Shown here: piece by piece, positions 1 through 12,200 of the stretch | Layout: each line of letters starts with the position of its first letter | Numbering within the stretch: position 1 is the stretch's first letter | NCBI GenBank assembly: GCA_003254885.1 | Contig: QANT01002295.1 | Location: forward strand, 1 to 41,404 | Direction: 5' to 3' | Source of the DNA: Purshia tridentata | Lineage: Eukaryota; Streptophyta; Magnoliopsida; Rosales; Rosaceae | Length of the DNA stretch: 41,404 bases | Position numbers and translations under genes: made by a program | Notes under the pieces: generated by a model | Told to the model about the DNA's origin: nothing | Databases searched by the model: none | Seen by the model: the letters and a program-made list of their open reading frames with translations, nothing else

Positions 1-300
1 AGCTACTGATATATGTAATTAGAGTTCATTTAATACAATCATTAAAAAAAAAATATCCTTTTAACACAAGACTTGTCCCATTGTCAATAATTAAGTAGAC
101 ATACATATTGCATGTGTAATTTTGAATCAGTAATGCGTGTGTAATGTCACTGACTTATTTATTTTCTTTTTTTGAGTGGTATTTCTATTATGATAGAGCT
201 TGTCTGTTCTTCATGACTAAGAAAAATAAAAGTCTGATATGTATAACTGACTTAGGTGTATGAACATTCCATTATTGTTAATTGCTTTACTTGTTTGCAG

Positions 301-446
301 GTGCCAAAAAAAAGCTGCCGATGGCTATATATATCATCTGGTTTATGGATGCTTGTGGCAGCTTCTTTCAGGAATTTGGGAGATGAGATGCCTAGGTCAG
401 ATCTTATGGATGCTTCTTTCAGGAATTTGGCATTTGAATTGTGACA
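301..446 (+). other. Possible terminal exon of a gene lying left of the window
   Basis: A pyrimidine-rich stretch ending in TTGTTTGCAG at 291-300 looks like a splice acceptor. It is followed by an open frame of 48 codons to a stop around 444. The two other frames are also open for a while, so the reading frame cannot be fixed. The stretch contains a duplicated phrase (TATGGATGCTT...CTTTCAGGAATTTGG at about 354-380 and again at about 407-431). I do not recognise the product. It could equally be noncoding or a repeat fragment. Confidence 0.15.
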
Positions 447-1002
447 GACATGTTATCAAGTTCTTTGATGGAATATTATGTTAATTTCTTTTTAGTTTAT
501 TATCTAGTATTGTAGCTTGTATCGAAGTCTATTTTCCAGATGTTTTTCCCTCATCTATTTAGTTTTTTCCTTAACTAATATTTTGAACTATTTTATGCAA
601 TTTCCTATATATATATATATATAGGAAATTAAATAAATTCTTGTCTTTCTTACTTTTCTACTCCTCTTGGTATTGCTGTCAAGTTCATTCAGTGACTGTG
701 ATTCCTTATTAGAGAAATAATTATCATATAGTGACTGTAAATGTTTCTTTTAAGAAAAGGAAGTATCAGTTTGAAGGTTTCTTCTGTCGCTATCTACTAC
801 TGATGGAATGATGTACGTCCAATATTAAGGCACACCGTAACAGTGGCTCAAAAAGCCAGGACTACCCTGTTTGGGTCTGCACTCTGTACAAAGATAATAT
901 GAAAATGCTTGGGCCAAAACGCCTAGCTCTATTTTTAGGGCCATGGGCCGGCTTGGCCCAAAGTCATGGTGGGCTTACCTCAGCCCCTTCTTAGGTTTAA
1001 AA
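447..1002. other. Intergenic AT-rich DNA, no gene seen
   Basis: No supported coding sequence. It holds a perfect AT palindrome (599-630) and, at about 933-963, a GC-richer patch with GGGCC/GGCCC words that resemble plant site II promoter elements. No downstream gene uses it as a promoter on the + strand, so a regulatory role is not shown. Confidence 0.5.
599..630. repeat. Perfect 32-bp AT palindrome
   Basis: AATTTCC, then a TA run, then GGAAATT. The 32 bases are their own reverse complement and could extrude as a cruciform. It may be a simple TA microsatellite bounded by chance, or the remnant of a small inverted-repeat element. Confidence 0.8.
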
Positions 1003-1136
1003 CTCATCATAAGCAAAATAATTGTTTTTTTTTCCCCCAAGAAACAAAATAATTATTTTAAGGTTAATTTCTCATCATAAGCAAAATAATTGTTTTTTTT
1101 TCCCCAAGAAACAAAATAATTATTTTAAGGTTAATT
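1003..1136. repeat. Tandem duplication, two units of about 67 bp
   Basis: Unit one at 1003-1070 and unit two at 1071-1136 both begin CTCATCATAAGCAAAATAAT and end in AAGGTTAATT. They differ only by a base or two in the T/C runs. The near identity says the duplication is recent. It is followed by a TA microsatellite at 1141-1160. Confidence 0.9.
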
Positions 1137-1164
1137 ACAAATATATATATATATATATATCTCA

Positions 1165-1440
1165 AGTATACATCTTTTTTGAATTGGGTACCTCAATTTC
1201 AAAAAGTGTCAATCGAGTGTCTTAACTACGATTTCTCGCCGTAACTTGTTAACTGTTGGCATGACACACATGGACCCCACCACTAACTGTTGATTTCGCT
1301 TTGAAAAATTGTCACATAAAAAAATGAAAAAATATTGGTGTTGACCAGGAGCAAGTCAGGTGAGCTCATGTTGTGACGTCCCTGTCATACCCCAATCCTA
1401 ATAAAACCAAGTATCGTGGAGTCAAGTGTGACTTACGTCA
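1165..1440. repeat. Possible dispersed repeat fragment
   Basis: The text around 1185-1220 (GGGTACCTCAATTTCAAAAA followed by GTGTCAATCGAGTGTCTTAA) resembles a phrase I associate with dispersed repeats in dicot genomes. The following 200 bases have no open frame of note. No ends or target duplications are visible, so the class is not assigned. Confidence 0.3.
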
Positions 1441-1506
1441 TAATCGCAAATTTGTAAGAATTTTTTTTTTTTTGTCTACAATTAAGACGTGAAAAAGATA
1501 GAAAAT

Positions 1507-1684
1507 AAAATAAAACAAAACAATTTAGTAAACTAATTAAAATAAGTATAAAATTAAACTTTATTTAGTAAACTACTATTCCCAGAGCACGTAAGCAGGT
1601 GATCTAATAAAACAAAACAATTTAGTAAACTAATTAAAATTTATTTAGGAAACTACTATTCCCAGAGCACGTAAGCAGGTGATC
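1507..1684. repeat. Tandem duplication with internal deletion, about 99 and 79 bp
   Basis: The block AATAAAACAAAACAATTTAG...GCACGTAAGCAGGTGATC occurs at about 1507-1605 and again at 1606-1684. The second copy lacks about 20 bases in the middle and has one substitution (TTTAGTAAAC to TTTAGGAAAC). Confidence 0.85.
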
Positions 1685-2043
1685 ATCTTCTTATATATAA
1701 CAATTCATTGGTAATAAGTAAAAGAAAACATGACACTTCAGCATTTCCTCTAAACTCCACTTGATTATTTCACATCATGGGTCATATTCTTGTCACCTAC
1801 ACAGTCTATTAGGGTGTAAGTTTTGAGGCTCAGTAGAGTGTAGTGATCCTTCATGGCCAGTTATCATAGTTAATTAATGTTTCAGTGTAAGAGAATAAAA
1901 TAGACAAAGTTGTACAATGATAAGAAGATGCATGTACTCACTCTTTATCTATTCTCGTTGATACACACATACAAGATAAACATGCTTGCACGTCTTATAT
2001 CGTGCATCTTACAACTATGGGCCTGAATGTCTCATGTATGATT

Positions 2044-2834
2044 AAGGGCCAGTTTGGGGTTGAGGTGCCTTGGAAATAAGTTGCTTATTTCTACCTCAAA
2101 GCAGTTTTTGGTGTTTGGTTAATAAAGTAAAATCTGCTTATTTTGAAAACAGAGGTAGGGAAAAGCAGATTTTGGGGGTTGGGGTAAAGTAGCTAAAGAG
2201 ATACTTTCAAAATCTACTGTAGGGGGAAGCAGCAATAACTTACGAAATTGCCCTCACCCAATTTAAAAAATAACAATCTTTATCCCTCTCATTAAAAAAT
2301 TATAGTAATATTTTTAAATTTTAATAGCTTAATTACCTTTTGATTAACAAAATACAATGATAAAAATATTAATATAAATTGAGTTTTATATATGTAAGTC
2401 ACGAGAATAATTTTTACTAAAAAAATCATAAACAAAACTTAGAAAAGTTAGAAAAAACAAAACAAAAATAAAAGTAAAAAAAATCATAATTAAAAGTAAA
2501 AAAAGCAAGTGAAAGCATTCTTGTTTTACCAAACAAAAAATTAAAATGCACTTTCAGCACTATGTCTATTTTGGTCATTATACATAGTCATAACACTTTT
2601 ACATCAAAATTTACCAAACATTATACTGCTGCTTTTAAGATTCACAGCACTTTTAAAAACACAGTTTACCAAACATTTAACTGTTTTACCTCACAGCAGC
2701 TTTTTCTCACCACACAGCTACAACAACTTTTTCTCACCACACAGCAATCCCAAACTAGCCCTAAACGCATGTCCATCCCTTAACCCTAAATATTTTAAAT
2801 ATTAACACCACACAGCAATTCCAAACTGGCCTTA
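2044..2834. mobile_element. hAT-type MITE with a doubled right end
   Basis: The left end reads TAAGGGCCAGTTTGGGGTTG. The right side carries two reverse-complement matches to it, an inner one ending near 2763 (CAATCCCAAACTAGCCCTAA) and an outer one ending near 2834 (CAATTCCAAACTGGCCTTAA). The GGGCCAGTTTGGGATTGCTGTGG-like terminus is typical of nonautonomous hAT elements common in dicots. The interior is AT-rich and has smaller inverted repeats, for example around 2128-2178. No transposase is encoded. No clean 8-bp target duplication was found, so the exact ends are uncertain. Confidence 0.65.
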
Positions 2835-4400
2835 AGTAGAAGAAGAAGAAGAAGGTGCTTTAAAGGAAACAAAAGTTTTGAAAAATGTGATTTGGGACCA
2901 CCATTACCACCATTGCCTTAATTCTCTTTCTGTATGGAGGGTCCAAATCTAGTTAGGGGAATAAGCTAGATTTCTGATTGATAGTTTTTCATGTCTGTTT
3001 TGTTTGGTTGGAACTTTGAAGGGCATTTAGAACCTTTTTCAAACTCTACCATATATATAATCTATGTATTAAATATTGGGTGATCGAGTAGGTTGAATTT
3101 TTGGGTGGGTCAAACAAGTTCTCATTGCTCCAGTTGGCCCAGACTAGAAAAAATTTCCATGTCCATGCTACCGAAGACCAGGGCACTCTAGTCTTATATG
3201 GACAAAGCCTAAATGCTTTCTTGGTCTACCTAAAAATTAGATGAGACTAGACAGATGTATAATGAACTGAACATCTAGTAAAACTAAAAGATATCTGGAT
3301 ATATATCCATAGTCTATTTCATGTCTTAACTTGGTGGAGGCTTAAATTTTGATGATATATATATGAGTGATGATGTGATTGTCTTTGTCAATGTCATGGA
3401 ATCTTCAAAAGAATGCATTTTGTTCACTTGGGTAGATCGGCTAGAAAGAGAGAGGAGGTGGGTTTGGCAGGAGGAAGTATTAGTGATATCCATGAAGATA
3501 GAATAGATAGATACCCTTAATTTGTTATCAAATGAAAGCAAATATCGTAATCTCTAAGCAACTTAGATCTTCCACTAATTAGTATCATTTTGCTTCTTTT
3601 GATGAAACTATCTCTTTTTGTTTTCATTCCTTGTTCTGAACTCTCAAGAGAGAGAGAGGTCATTACAAGCCACTTTGTGGTGTGGAAAAGAGAAGTATAG
3701 TGTCACACACTAGGAGATGTGTTGAAGGCACCCAAAAAATTAACACAGCACCAAGGGAACCATCTCCACCACCACCACCACCACCACCACATTTGTCATC
3801 CATTGTATTATTTAAATTTTCTTGTCGTATATGATTATCTTCTTTGTAAGTTGCAGTAATAGTAAACACTATGAGAAGCATGTTTGGCCCTCCTTTGTGC
3901 CATCAACATCATTTTATATAATTGTCACTTTGTTACCATGAATGGAAAACTGTGAGGACCATGCTCGGCTACTGGTTCTCTACAAACTTAGTACAAAGCA
4001 CTGATCCACCTCTTGGTGCATAACATTTATCGAAAGATACCATAAAATCAAAATCTTACATCACCTTCTAGTTAACCCCATCCCCTGTTTGCTTCACCAA
4101 CTGTTTACAAGTCAATTTCGGTTTGCTACACATGTAAATAGGAAATAGAGTCCTCTATCGACTAGTCTAGAAGAAACCTTTACAAAGTAGAACTGCAAAA
4201 TATAAAATAAAATAATAAACAGAATTGGAAAAAGGTACCATATCGTATCACAGTCATTTTATTCTCAATGGAAAACCTGATTCACATTCATAAATGCCCA
4301 TATCCACGACAGTAACTAATGCAGGCCGGGGAAAACTTTCCAGGTACCATTACATCTATATATATATATAAAAGAAACCTTTCTTCATTCCGTTACATCT
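2835..4400. other. Intergenic DNA, no supported gene
   Basis: Only short frames of 60-75 codons exist, with no recognisable domain or convincing splice pattern. A CAC trinucleotide microsatellite lies at about 3767-3790. It gives a poly-Gly run in one minus-strand frame. A GA run lies at about 3646-3658. The right part would hold the 3' flank of the Tic22-like gene. Confidence 0.5.
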
Positions 4401-4607
4401 CTATATAATATATATACAAAGGAAACCTTTCTACAACAATGATCAGAAGGCATATCGTGAATCACATGCTACATCCAAATGCACGAGAAACATAAGAACT
4501 CGACATTCCAGCCAAAAGCACTGCATTTTCTTTAGCTTTGAGAGAGGCATAATAAATATATTCACTACTATACCGAGAAAGAAAAAAACATTTGTCAGTT
4601 GGGTCCT

Positions 4608-7571
4608 CTAATTGTTTCCTCCACGAACCCACCGAGCTGAACCTGTCTTTGCCATGCCAGAATAATAATCACCCACATTTGCCACAAATAGTGGATCTCT
4701 ATCTTCAAATCTGAACTCATTACTCATATCACTACTGCTGGCATTTCCCGACTCCGTCTGCTCCAATTCTTTTGTTAAATCCTCCATTGTCTTCTTCAAA
4801 CTTGCTTTACTCATCGGCCCGACCTCACCAGTTGAAATGCCAACCATTGTAATCTTGGGAAGATATGGATTTTGCTGTGAGTTCTGCTCTACACATTCCT
4901 TTGATGAGTCTTCATTTTGGTGATTTTGCTTTGACCACAGATGACTAAACCAATCTCCAAAGGGAAACCGGAGATTTGATCTGTTTCCTTTGTTGGTCTG
5001 ACTATCATCCTTTAGCTTAATCTCTGAAGTGCTACAGCCTAGAGAATCTTTATTATCATTTACTGCTTCCCCATTGGCAAGGCAGTTCGTTGACTGAGAA
5101 GCTCTAAGAAAAGAAGCCACACTCCTGCACCAGAATAAACATAACTTGGTTATAAGGGCACAAAAGAGACTAGATTTTGGAACCTCTCGAATAAGCCAGT
5201 CTATTAGAATCTAGAAGCACCCAAGTTAACCCATGTCAATTTCTACTGAAAGCTTTAAACAAAAAGAAAACATGGATCTTTCCATATGATTTGATGTGAT
5301 TGTATGAACTTAAAGATGACACAGGATGTACCTTCTCTCAAAAGAGTCAACCATATAAGGGAATGTTGGTTGAATGCCAGTTGCTTTCCGAAACCACCTA
5401 TTACCCAGAAGTACTTTATCAACAGTGTATAGGAGCTGCATTTCAGCGGCCTTAGAAATGACACTCAAAGGTATTCCAGGATTCCCCATTTCATCCAGTA
5501 CTTCCTGAACCTGTCCAGAGATATTTGTTGCAATGAAACATAGACAATACATGGGAACAAAAAATAAGGTGAACTGGGATTTTTAAACTTAATTTATACA
5601 TCCATATATTTCCATGTCAGAAGAACAAGTACTCCATTTTTGTAAGCTTATCATTGACCACGCGTAATCAAAATTACTTCACATGCATCTGTAATTTTAC
5701 AAATCATCTTAAAATCTTGTAAATGTCTAACCACCAAACTACTTGCTTCCTCAAAGCATACTTTACTGTGGATTTCATACCTCTGGTGGCTCCCATAAGC
5801 TATCTCCCATCTCTTCAATTACTTCTGCTGGCAAGTTGTCATCAATCACATCCTTGCGCCGCTGCATGTGCCGAGTTTGAATTAAAGAATGGAAATGCTG
5901 ATCTACAGATTCCTCAAGAATGTTATCAAGCATGTTTTTATCAAAAAAGTAGGGGGTATACCTGTTGGAATAAACAGTAACCAATTGAGCATCAGCCATT
6001 TGAATTAAACTTTAAAAAAAAAAATTGTTTCTGATAAAAATAGAAGTAATTATGCACCAAGGAAACCAGCCTTCAGTTTAGTATCCTGAGAAATACCCAT
6101 TTTTCCTGTTTTTTAAAATTTCTTTTGCTTCTTTTTATCCAAATTAGAACAAGTACAAAAACAGGAGAACACACCATTTGATCCCCTCTGAGCTTGCTAT
6201 AGCAATATCCAAGTTTTGAGCACTAAAAACTGGGACTCCATCAACCTTTTTGCAACCGCCATTCTGTGGGATTGTCTTGAGAAGTTTGTTAGCTGCCTTC
6301 ACCTGTAGGACCAGCAAATGTTAAAAAATGCTAAAATTTTTCCAAAGATGGTTGTCATAGGAATCATACCTGTTTCTCATTCGGAACAAACTGGAACAAG
6401 TGGGGCTTTTCCTGCATATAACATAGTGAACGATTTTAATAGTTAATCCAAAGAGGAACATAGCATAACAGGAAAATTACTAATATATAAAAAACAATAT
6501 AAGTATATAAATCCATATTGTGGTACATCTAGGATATGACACATGTGCATGCTCTCTTTCTGTTACTTCATAACCAAAACAGAAATGATGCATCAACAGA
6601 TTGATGCATGGCACCTGTGTTAGCATTTTCGTTCCAACGGGGAGAGACAAGGGGGGGAGTACCTTGAAATGCTCATATGCTAAATCGAGACGACAAGCAC
6701 CCACCACACCACTTGGAATATTCAGCCGTTTCACATATGTAACTACGAACACAATCTCAGTTAGAATGCAGGACATCTCCAGATAGAAATCAATTTGATC
6801 AGATAAAATGATAATAAAAAAAGAAATGAAGGGGGAGGGGGGGGGGGGGNGGGGGAAATACCTGCATCCCCTAAATCCATAAAAAAACGGAACACTGGGC
6901 CATTTCTCTCACTATTAGTAATTGATGCAAACATCTTCTTGAGCCACTCAGGGGTTCTACAGGCCATGAAAAAAATGAAAATCAGATAAAAACCTCAAAT
7001 ATTCAATCTTTTTTGAATTTTCATAAGCTCATACCAAAGACAACATCTTTGTCAAACTTAAACTGAATATATAAATGGTATGACCCAGCAAGAAACCATT
7101 TTAAACTAAATAAAATACAATATTTACCAAAACAAAGTTAAAAAGGGACCTTTTCGATATAAATGGTATGTCGAAGTGGGTAGAGACGGCCATGAGACCA
7201 GTCCCAGAAAGGTCACACATGCTGAATACCTGGCCCACAAAGGCCGGCCCACCACCCTTGATATTTGAGTTCAGTCCCGCAATCCTGACCGTTGATGGGA
7301 ACGCCGAGTTTGACTCTGACGAGGAGGCGACGCCTTTCATAGCTGATTTGGAGTCGGGCTGAGCTGCCGAGTGAAAGACTAGAGGTTTCGGTGAATTGGG
7401 GAAGAGGAAGGCGACGCGGATTGTTGACGGGGTCGAGGTCGAGGTTGAGGTCGTCGACGGAGTCGTTTTGGGGGCGGAGAAGAGAGAGAGGAGATTGGCG
7501 GCGGTGGAGTGGAGCAAGTGGGTGATGGGTTTGGGATAGGTATTATGCGTTTGTTCGGTTGGCGAGGCCAT
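4608..7571 (-). CDS. Tic22-like family protein, 547 aa, 8 exons
   Basis: Exons in coding order: 7571-7150, 6956-6862, 6742-6663, 6411-6370, 6302-6175, 5961-5781, 5510-5332, 5124-4608. They join to 547 residues with GT-AG junctions throughout. After a Ser/Thr-rich N-terminus (about residues 33-50), a Tic22-type domain runs from about residue 94 (VRIAGLN) to about 376. The last 170 residues are hydrophilic and low in complexity, and end in WVRGGNN. In Arabidopsis the best match I recall is the Tic22-like At5g62650, about the same length. The classical Tic22 proteins (At4g33350, At3g23710) are much shorter, about 260-280 residues, and act in the chloroplast intermembrane space during preprotein import. 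Whether this longer form shares that role is inference. The MASPTEQT start is the first Met of the frame. The gene is divergent from the ERdj2 gene. Intron 2 contains a G run with one N. Confidence 0.85.
6831..6855. repeat. G homopolymer with an undetermined base
   Basis: A nearly pure G tract interrupted by one A and the only N of the window (6850) lies in the intron just downstream of exon 2 of the Tic22-like gene, about 6 bases from its splice donor. Length is probably unreliable here. It does not touch coding sequence. Confidence 0.9.
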
Positions 7572-7679
7572 GAATGAGGGGCCTTTACTGTTGTTTGATG
7601 CTGATGATGATATATGGCTTTGTTAAAGTGTGTGTCTAGGAGTGTGAGGGGATGAGACTCGCGCGAGAGAGACAACAGA

Positions 7680-8340
7680 GATATCGAATAAGGCTTACAT
7701 TGTTATTTTCATTTTTTTGGGATTTGCATAGTTGGGCTAATTGGTTTGAGCCCAACGGGCTTCCACCAACAGTGGATTGTCATATGAAACGACATGTTAA
7801 AACACAAAAAATATAGCAGTGTCAAAATGTACTTTGGGAGTGCTTTTGTAGGAAATACTTTGTTAGAAGCATATGACTTTCTTATTAAGAATCAAATAGC
7901 TTATTGTAAATGTATTTGGAAGCACTCCTTGAAGAAGCACTTAAAGTAAAATTTTAGTACGAAATTGAGATTCAAAATTGGTACTCAATTCTCGTAAGTT
8001 TTAGATTTAAAACCTTAAAATTAATTCGAGACTAAAAATTTTAACTCAAAAACTATAGCTCATAACCTAGATATGACTCCAAATCCAAAACTTCAACGCA
8101 CCGCTCCCGCACTTCGAACATGAGTTCAAGGATCCAAAATCCAAGTCTTAAAAGAAATTTGATTACCAAAATAAAAAACACTTCATAAATTTCATAATTG
8201 ATCCCTCTCCCATAGATTTCACGTATTTTAATTTTTACCCAAAACGAATTGTTGGACTGCTAGTGTGTGCATTAAATTGGGCTTAGGCTAGGCCCATTAG
8301 AGAGGAAGCAGAGCTGCAGAAGGATTAGGCCTAATTTGGA
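7680..8340. promoter_or_regulatory. Shared 5' region between Tic22-like and ERdj2 genes
   Basis: The two genes are divergent, and about 0.7 kb separates their probable transcript starts. Site II-like words cluster here: GGGCT...GAGCCCAACGGGCTT at about 7734-7760, and TGGGCTTAGGCTAGGCCCATTA at about 8278-8299, the latter containing a perfect GGCCCAWWW (UP1-type) box at 8291-8299. Such boxes are known in promoters of growth-linked and organelle-linked plant genes. Their use here is inferred. Confidence 0.45.
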
Positions 8341-9132
8341 TCCCAAATGGCTAATAAAATCCAAGCAGGCTCCTCTTCGCATCTGGAAACGCTTACCTTT
8401 CTAGTCTCTCTGTGTGCCTCTGTAGGAGCGCCATCGAACGGACAGAGTGCCTCAGAATCAGATCGCGCCCTCTTATTTTTCCTTATCCAGGCAATATATA
8501 TTTTTTCAATTTCTGTTTTTGAGATGTTAAACTGGAAATTCATTTATTTGAATTTTGATCAAACTCTGGATGAGCTAATAATAAGCTATTTTATTTGTGT
8601 GCGTGAATTGGTATGCATGCGTTTCAATATGTATAGCTATTTCCATGCTTGTTTTTAATTTGAAATTTTCATTCTGATGGGTTTGAATTGATTTGTATAT
8701 ATTGTTGGAGCTTTGGAGTAGGTTCTATTTAGGCCTATAAGCTATCAGTTTGAAACTTTGAATTGGCTTTACTGAGTTCACTACCTCCCTTGAGTATAGT
8801 CATTGGACTTGATCAACTTCACGAGGCGGCTGTGTTATTGTTATTTATTTCATAATTTGGTTGAATAATCCAGCTTCGATTGCTATATATATATATATAT
8901 ATATATATTCATGTATATATATTTTTGAAATTTTGGGCTTGGCTTCATTGATAAAGAGGTGGGATGGATTAGATAGGCCTAAGTTCCTGCCTGGTCTTTT
9001 AATGGCCTAATTCTGATTTTTTTTTTTAATTTTATTATAACTTTGTTAAGGAAATGAAACTACTCCTGCAATGCTGTTTCTAGAGTTATAATCACGAATT
9101 ATTTCTGGTGTAGTCATTTTTTGCCATTGCAG

Positions 9133-9268
9133 GTGTTTTGGGATTCAAATTTAAATCGTATTATAAAGCTCTTCCTGATGAGACGCTCAGTACACTGATT
9201 GGTTCTAACCAAAGTCAACTCTGCAGGCATAATATCTATATACAAGTAGTTGTAGCCAGAAGGTCGCC
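9133..9268 (+). other. 5' leader exon of the ERdj2 gene with a short uORF
   Basis: A strong acceptor (TTTTTTGCCATTGCAG, ending 9132) precedes this leader segment. An upstream noncoding exon probably lies around 8300-8490, and its donor is unclear (one option is a GC donor in CCAGGCAATA). The leader contains a six-codon upstream ORF, ATG at 9178 to TGA at 9198, before the main ATG at 9269, whose context (GCCATGG) is near ideal. Confidence 0.5.
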
Positions 9269-12200
9269 ATGGCTGCTTCGGAAGAAAATAGTGCACTGTT
9301 CCCAATTTTCATTTTAACAATAATGGCACTTCCTCTAGTGCCTTATACAATATCAAAGTTATGTCGTGCTGCATCGAAGAAAACAAAGAGCATCCACTGC
9401 CAGTGCTCTGAGTGCTCTCGTTCTGGAAAGTACCGCAAGTCAATATTTAAGCGGGTGGGTTCCTTCATTGTTGTTTAAATCTAATCTTTTTATCCATTGC
9501 ATGCAAAATTACACCATTGGTTTCAAACCATCTGACTATGGTCTAAATATATGTGATTACAATTTCATTTTGCAGATTTCGAACTTCTCAACATGCAGCA
9601 ACTTGACTTTAATACTGCTTTGGGTCATCATGATAGTCCTGATTTATTACATAAAAAATATGAGCCGTGAGGTAAACATTTTAATTGAATTTGAGGGATA
9701 GATTATGTATGATCTTCCTATCCATGCTTTACAGTCTTATGCAACTTCGGTTTAGTTAATTGGTATTAGATTTTCAATGCTGTATCATTGTGCTTAGAAT
9801 GGTTGATGTTGAATTTCATTTGGGAGATTTTTTCAGTTTTACTTTTTTGAATTCACTCAGATTCAAGTTTTTGAGCCATTCAGTATTCTTGGACTGGAAC
9901 CTGGAGCTTCAGATTCAGAAATAAAGAAGGCGTATAGGAGACTCTCTATACAATACCATCCTGATAAAAATCCAGATCCAGGTTGAAGGTGTTTTAGTTT
10001 TCCAGCTTATGCATGCTTCTCATCTGACCTTCATAATAATGGGAAAGATGGGGGCCTTTTCTGAGTAATATGTATGCATTAACTGTTAATTTTTTTCCTT
10101 TTTCTAGAGGCCCACAACTATTTTGTGGAGTTCATATCAAAGGCTTATCAGGCTCTGACAGATCCAATATCTCGTGAGAATTTTGAAAAATACGGCCATC
10201 CAGATGGCAGGCAGGTAATGTGCAATTATTTTCTATGAAAACAGATATCAAGTAGAATTAATCATGTTTTGAACCTGAAGGTGATTCTTCACTTCAATAG
10301 GGCTTTCAAATGGGCATAGCTCTTCCTCAATTCCTGCTAGACATTGATGGGGCATCTGGTGGAATACTCTTACTCTGGATTGTTGGTATTTGTATTCTCT
10401 TGCCATTGGTGATAGCTGTCGTATATCTTTCAAGATCGGCAAAATATACTGGCAATTACGTCATGCATCACACGTTGTCCACTTACTATTACTTTATGAA
10501 ACCTTCTCTGGCTCCCAGGTACTCATTTTATTTAAAATATATGATCACTATTAATCTGTTCATCTAATATAGTAAGTCTTCCAATAGTTCCCATAGAAAT
10601 CAGTTAGGGTACTTTCTTTTAATAGGAATAAATTAGGGTACTTTCAGTACCGGAATTGTGGAAGTTAGCTTTTCCACATATTTTCTGGTTGCTACTTGCA
10701 ATTCTGAAGTTTCAGTTAAATTACTGACGTTGAATAATAACATAATCAAAACACTAGGGGTATTTTCTGTATGTTTAAAAATAAGTTAGGTATACCTTCT
10801 TCTCTTAACCAAACCAAAATAAGAGTTAAAGTTTCTCTTACCTGTACATATCCTTGTTTCCTTCATATTTTAATGGACCTGTAGTCTCTGTTATAACTTC
10901 ATTGATCTTATGATATAACCTGATTACACAGCAAAGTAATGGATGTCTTCATAAAGGCTGCTGAATATACGGAAATTCCAGTTCGTAGAACTGACAATGA
11001 ACCCCTTCAGAAGCTTTTTATGCTAGTCAGGAGTGAGCTAAATCTGGACCTTAAGAACATCAAGCAAGAGCAGGCAAAGTTTTGGAAGCAGCATCCAGCC
11101 CTTGTAAAGGTAGTTTGTGCTGCAAGACAGTGTCCTGATCTTTGAAAATTGTCTATGCTTACCTTTATGATACTTTCTATGCAGACAGAATTGTTGATTC
11201 AAGCACAGTTAACTCGTGAGTCAGCATCTTTATCTCCATCTCTGCAAGGTGATTTCAGACGTGTTTTGGAACTTGCCCCTCGTCTCCTTGAAGAATTGAT
11301 GAAGGTGATCTCAACATTTCATGTCTTACATTCTCTTAGCAGCCTCTGAAATAAGTGCTTCTGCTGCTTAATAATTGCAGACTTTTTTCAAGCCTACATT
11401 GTTTCACTCATATTTGTGGATAGATTTGCTATACTTAAGCATTTAACAAAGGGATTTAAAAGGGGGGTACAGAAGTTGGTAGGACACTGCTCTGGACTTA
11501 CTATACCAGAATATAATGCTTTTCATCATTTGAAGGCAGCTCCTTGTTCCTCATTGTGTAGGAATTTCAGATCATTAGGGTATTCCAACAAGAAAAAGGA
11601 AAAAAGAGCAGGATATATAGATGCTCCTTGTTCATCATTGTGTAGGATTAAAGGTCAGATACACCAAATGTTGGGTGCTTATACCAACAACTATATGAGT
11701 TTATTTTAGTGCAAGGTAGAGTGCAGGACCTTTTTAGTCATCAAGTTTCAGCCAACTTTTACTTTATTTAAGTGTTGTTTTATATTATTTTGTTTAAAGT
11801 GGTGCTTCATTAGTTGCTATCTCTGGAATGACTTGATTAAATTAAAGTTCTCATTTACTGTTGTGCTACTATTCTTCATGACATAGCTACCAAATTTGGA
11901 AGCCAGATTGTGCTACTTTTACTAATGCTTTACTCTCTATATAGATGGCAGTTATGCCACGCAATGCTCAGGGGCAGGGATGGCTGAGGCCTGCAATTGG
12001 GGTCGTTGAACTTTCTCAGTGTATCATTCAGGTATGGTCCATGATCCACTAAAGCATGTAGATCTCACAAATATACTGATCATTTGACTTCATCTTTTAC
12101 GTTTAAAATTTGCAATATTTAAGATTTGTCATTCATCATCTGTACTAACTTTTGGATTCTTGTTATGTTGGTGTCCAATAATGCAGGCTGTTCCTCTTAG

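Noticed and set aside
3760..3795. Short regular repeats considered as a CRISPR-like array
   Set aside because: Simple trinucleotide microsatellite without spacers, in a plant nuclear context.
3663..3881. Minus-strand frame of 72 codons with a poly-Gly run
   Set aside because: The Gly run comes from a CAC microsatellite. No signal peptide with peptide-hormone motif, no domain and no splice partners were recognised.
11416..11709. 97-codon frame within ERdj2 intron 7
   Set aside because: It contains an internal repeat and no domain. The flanking exons join perfectly without it.
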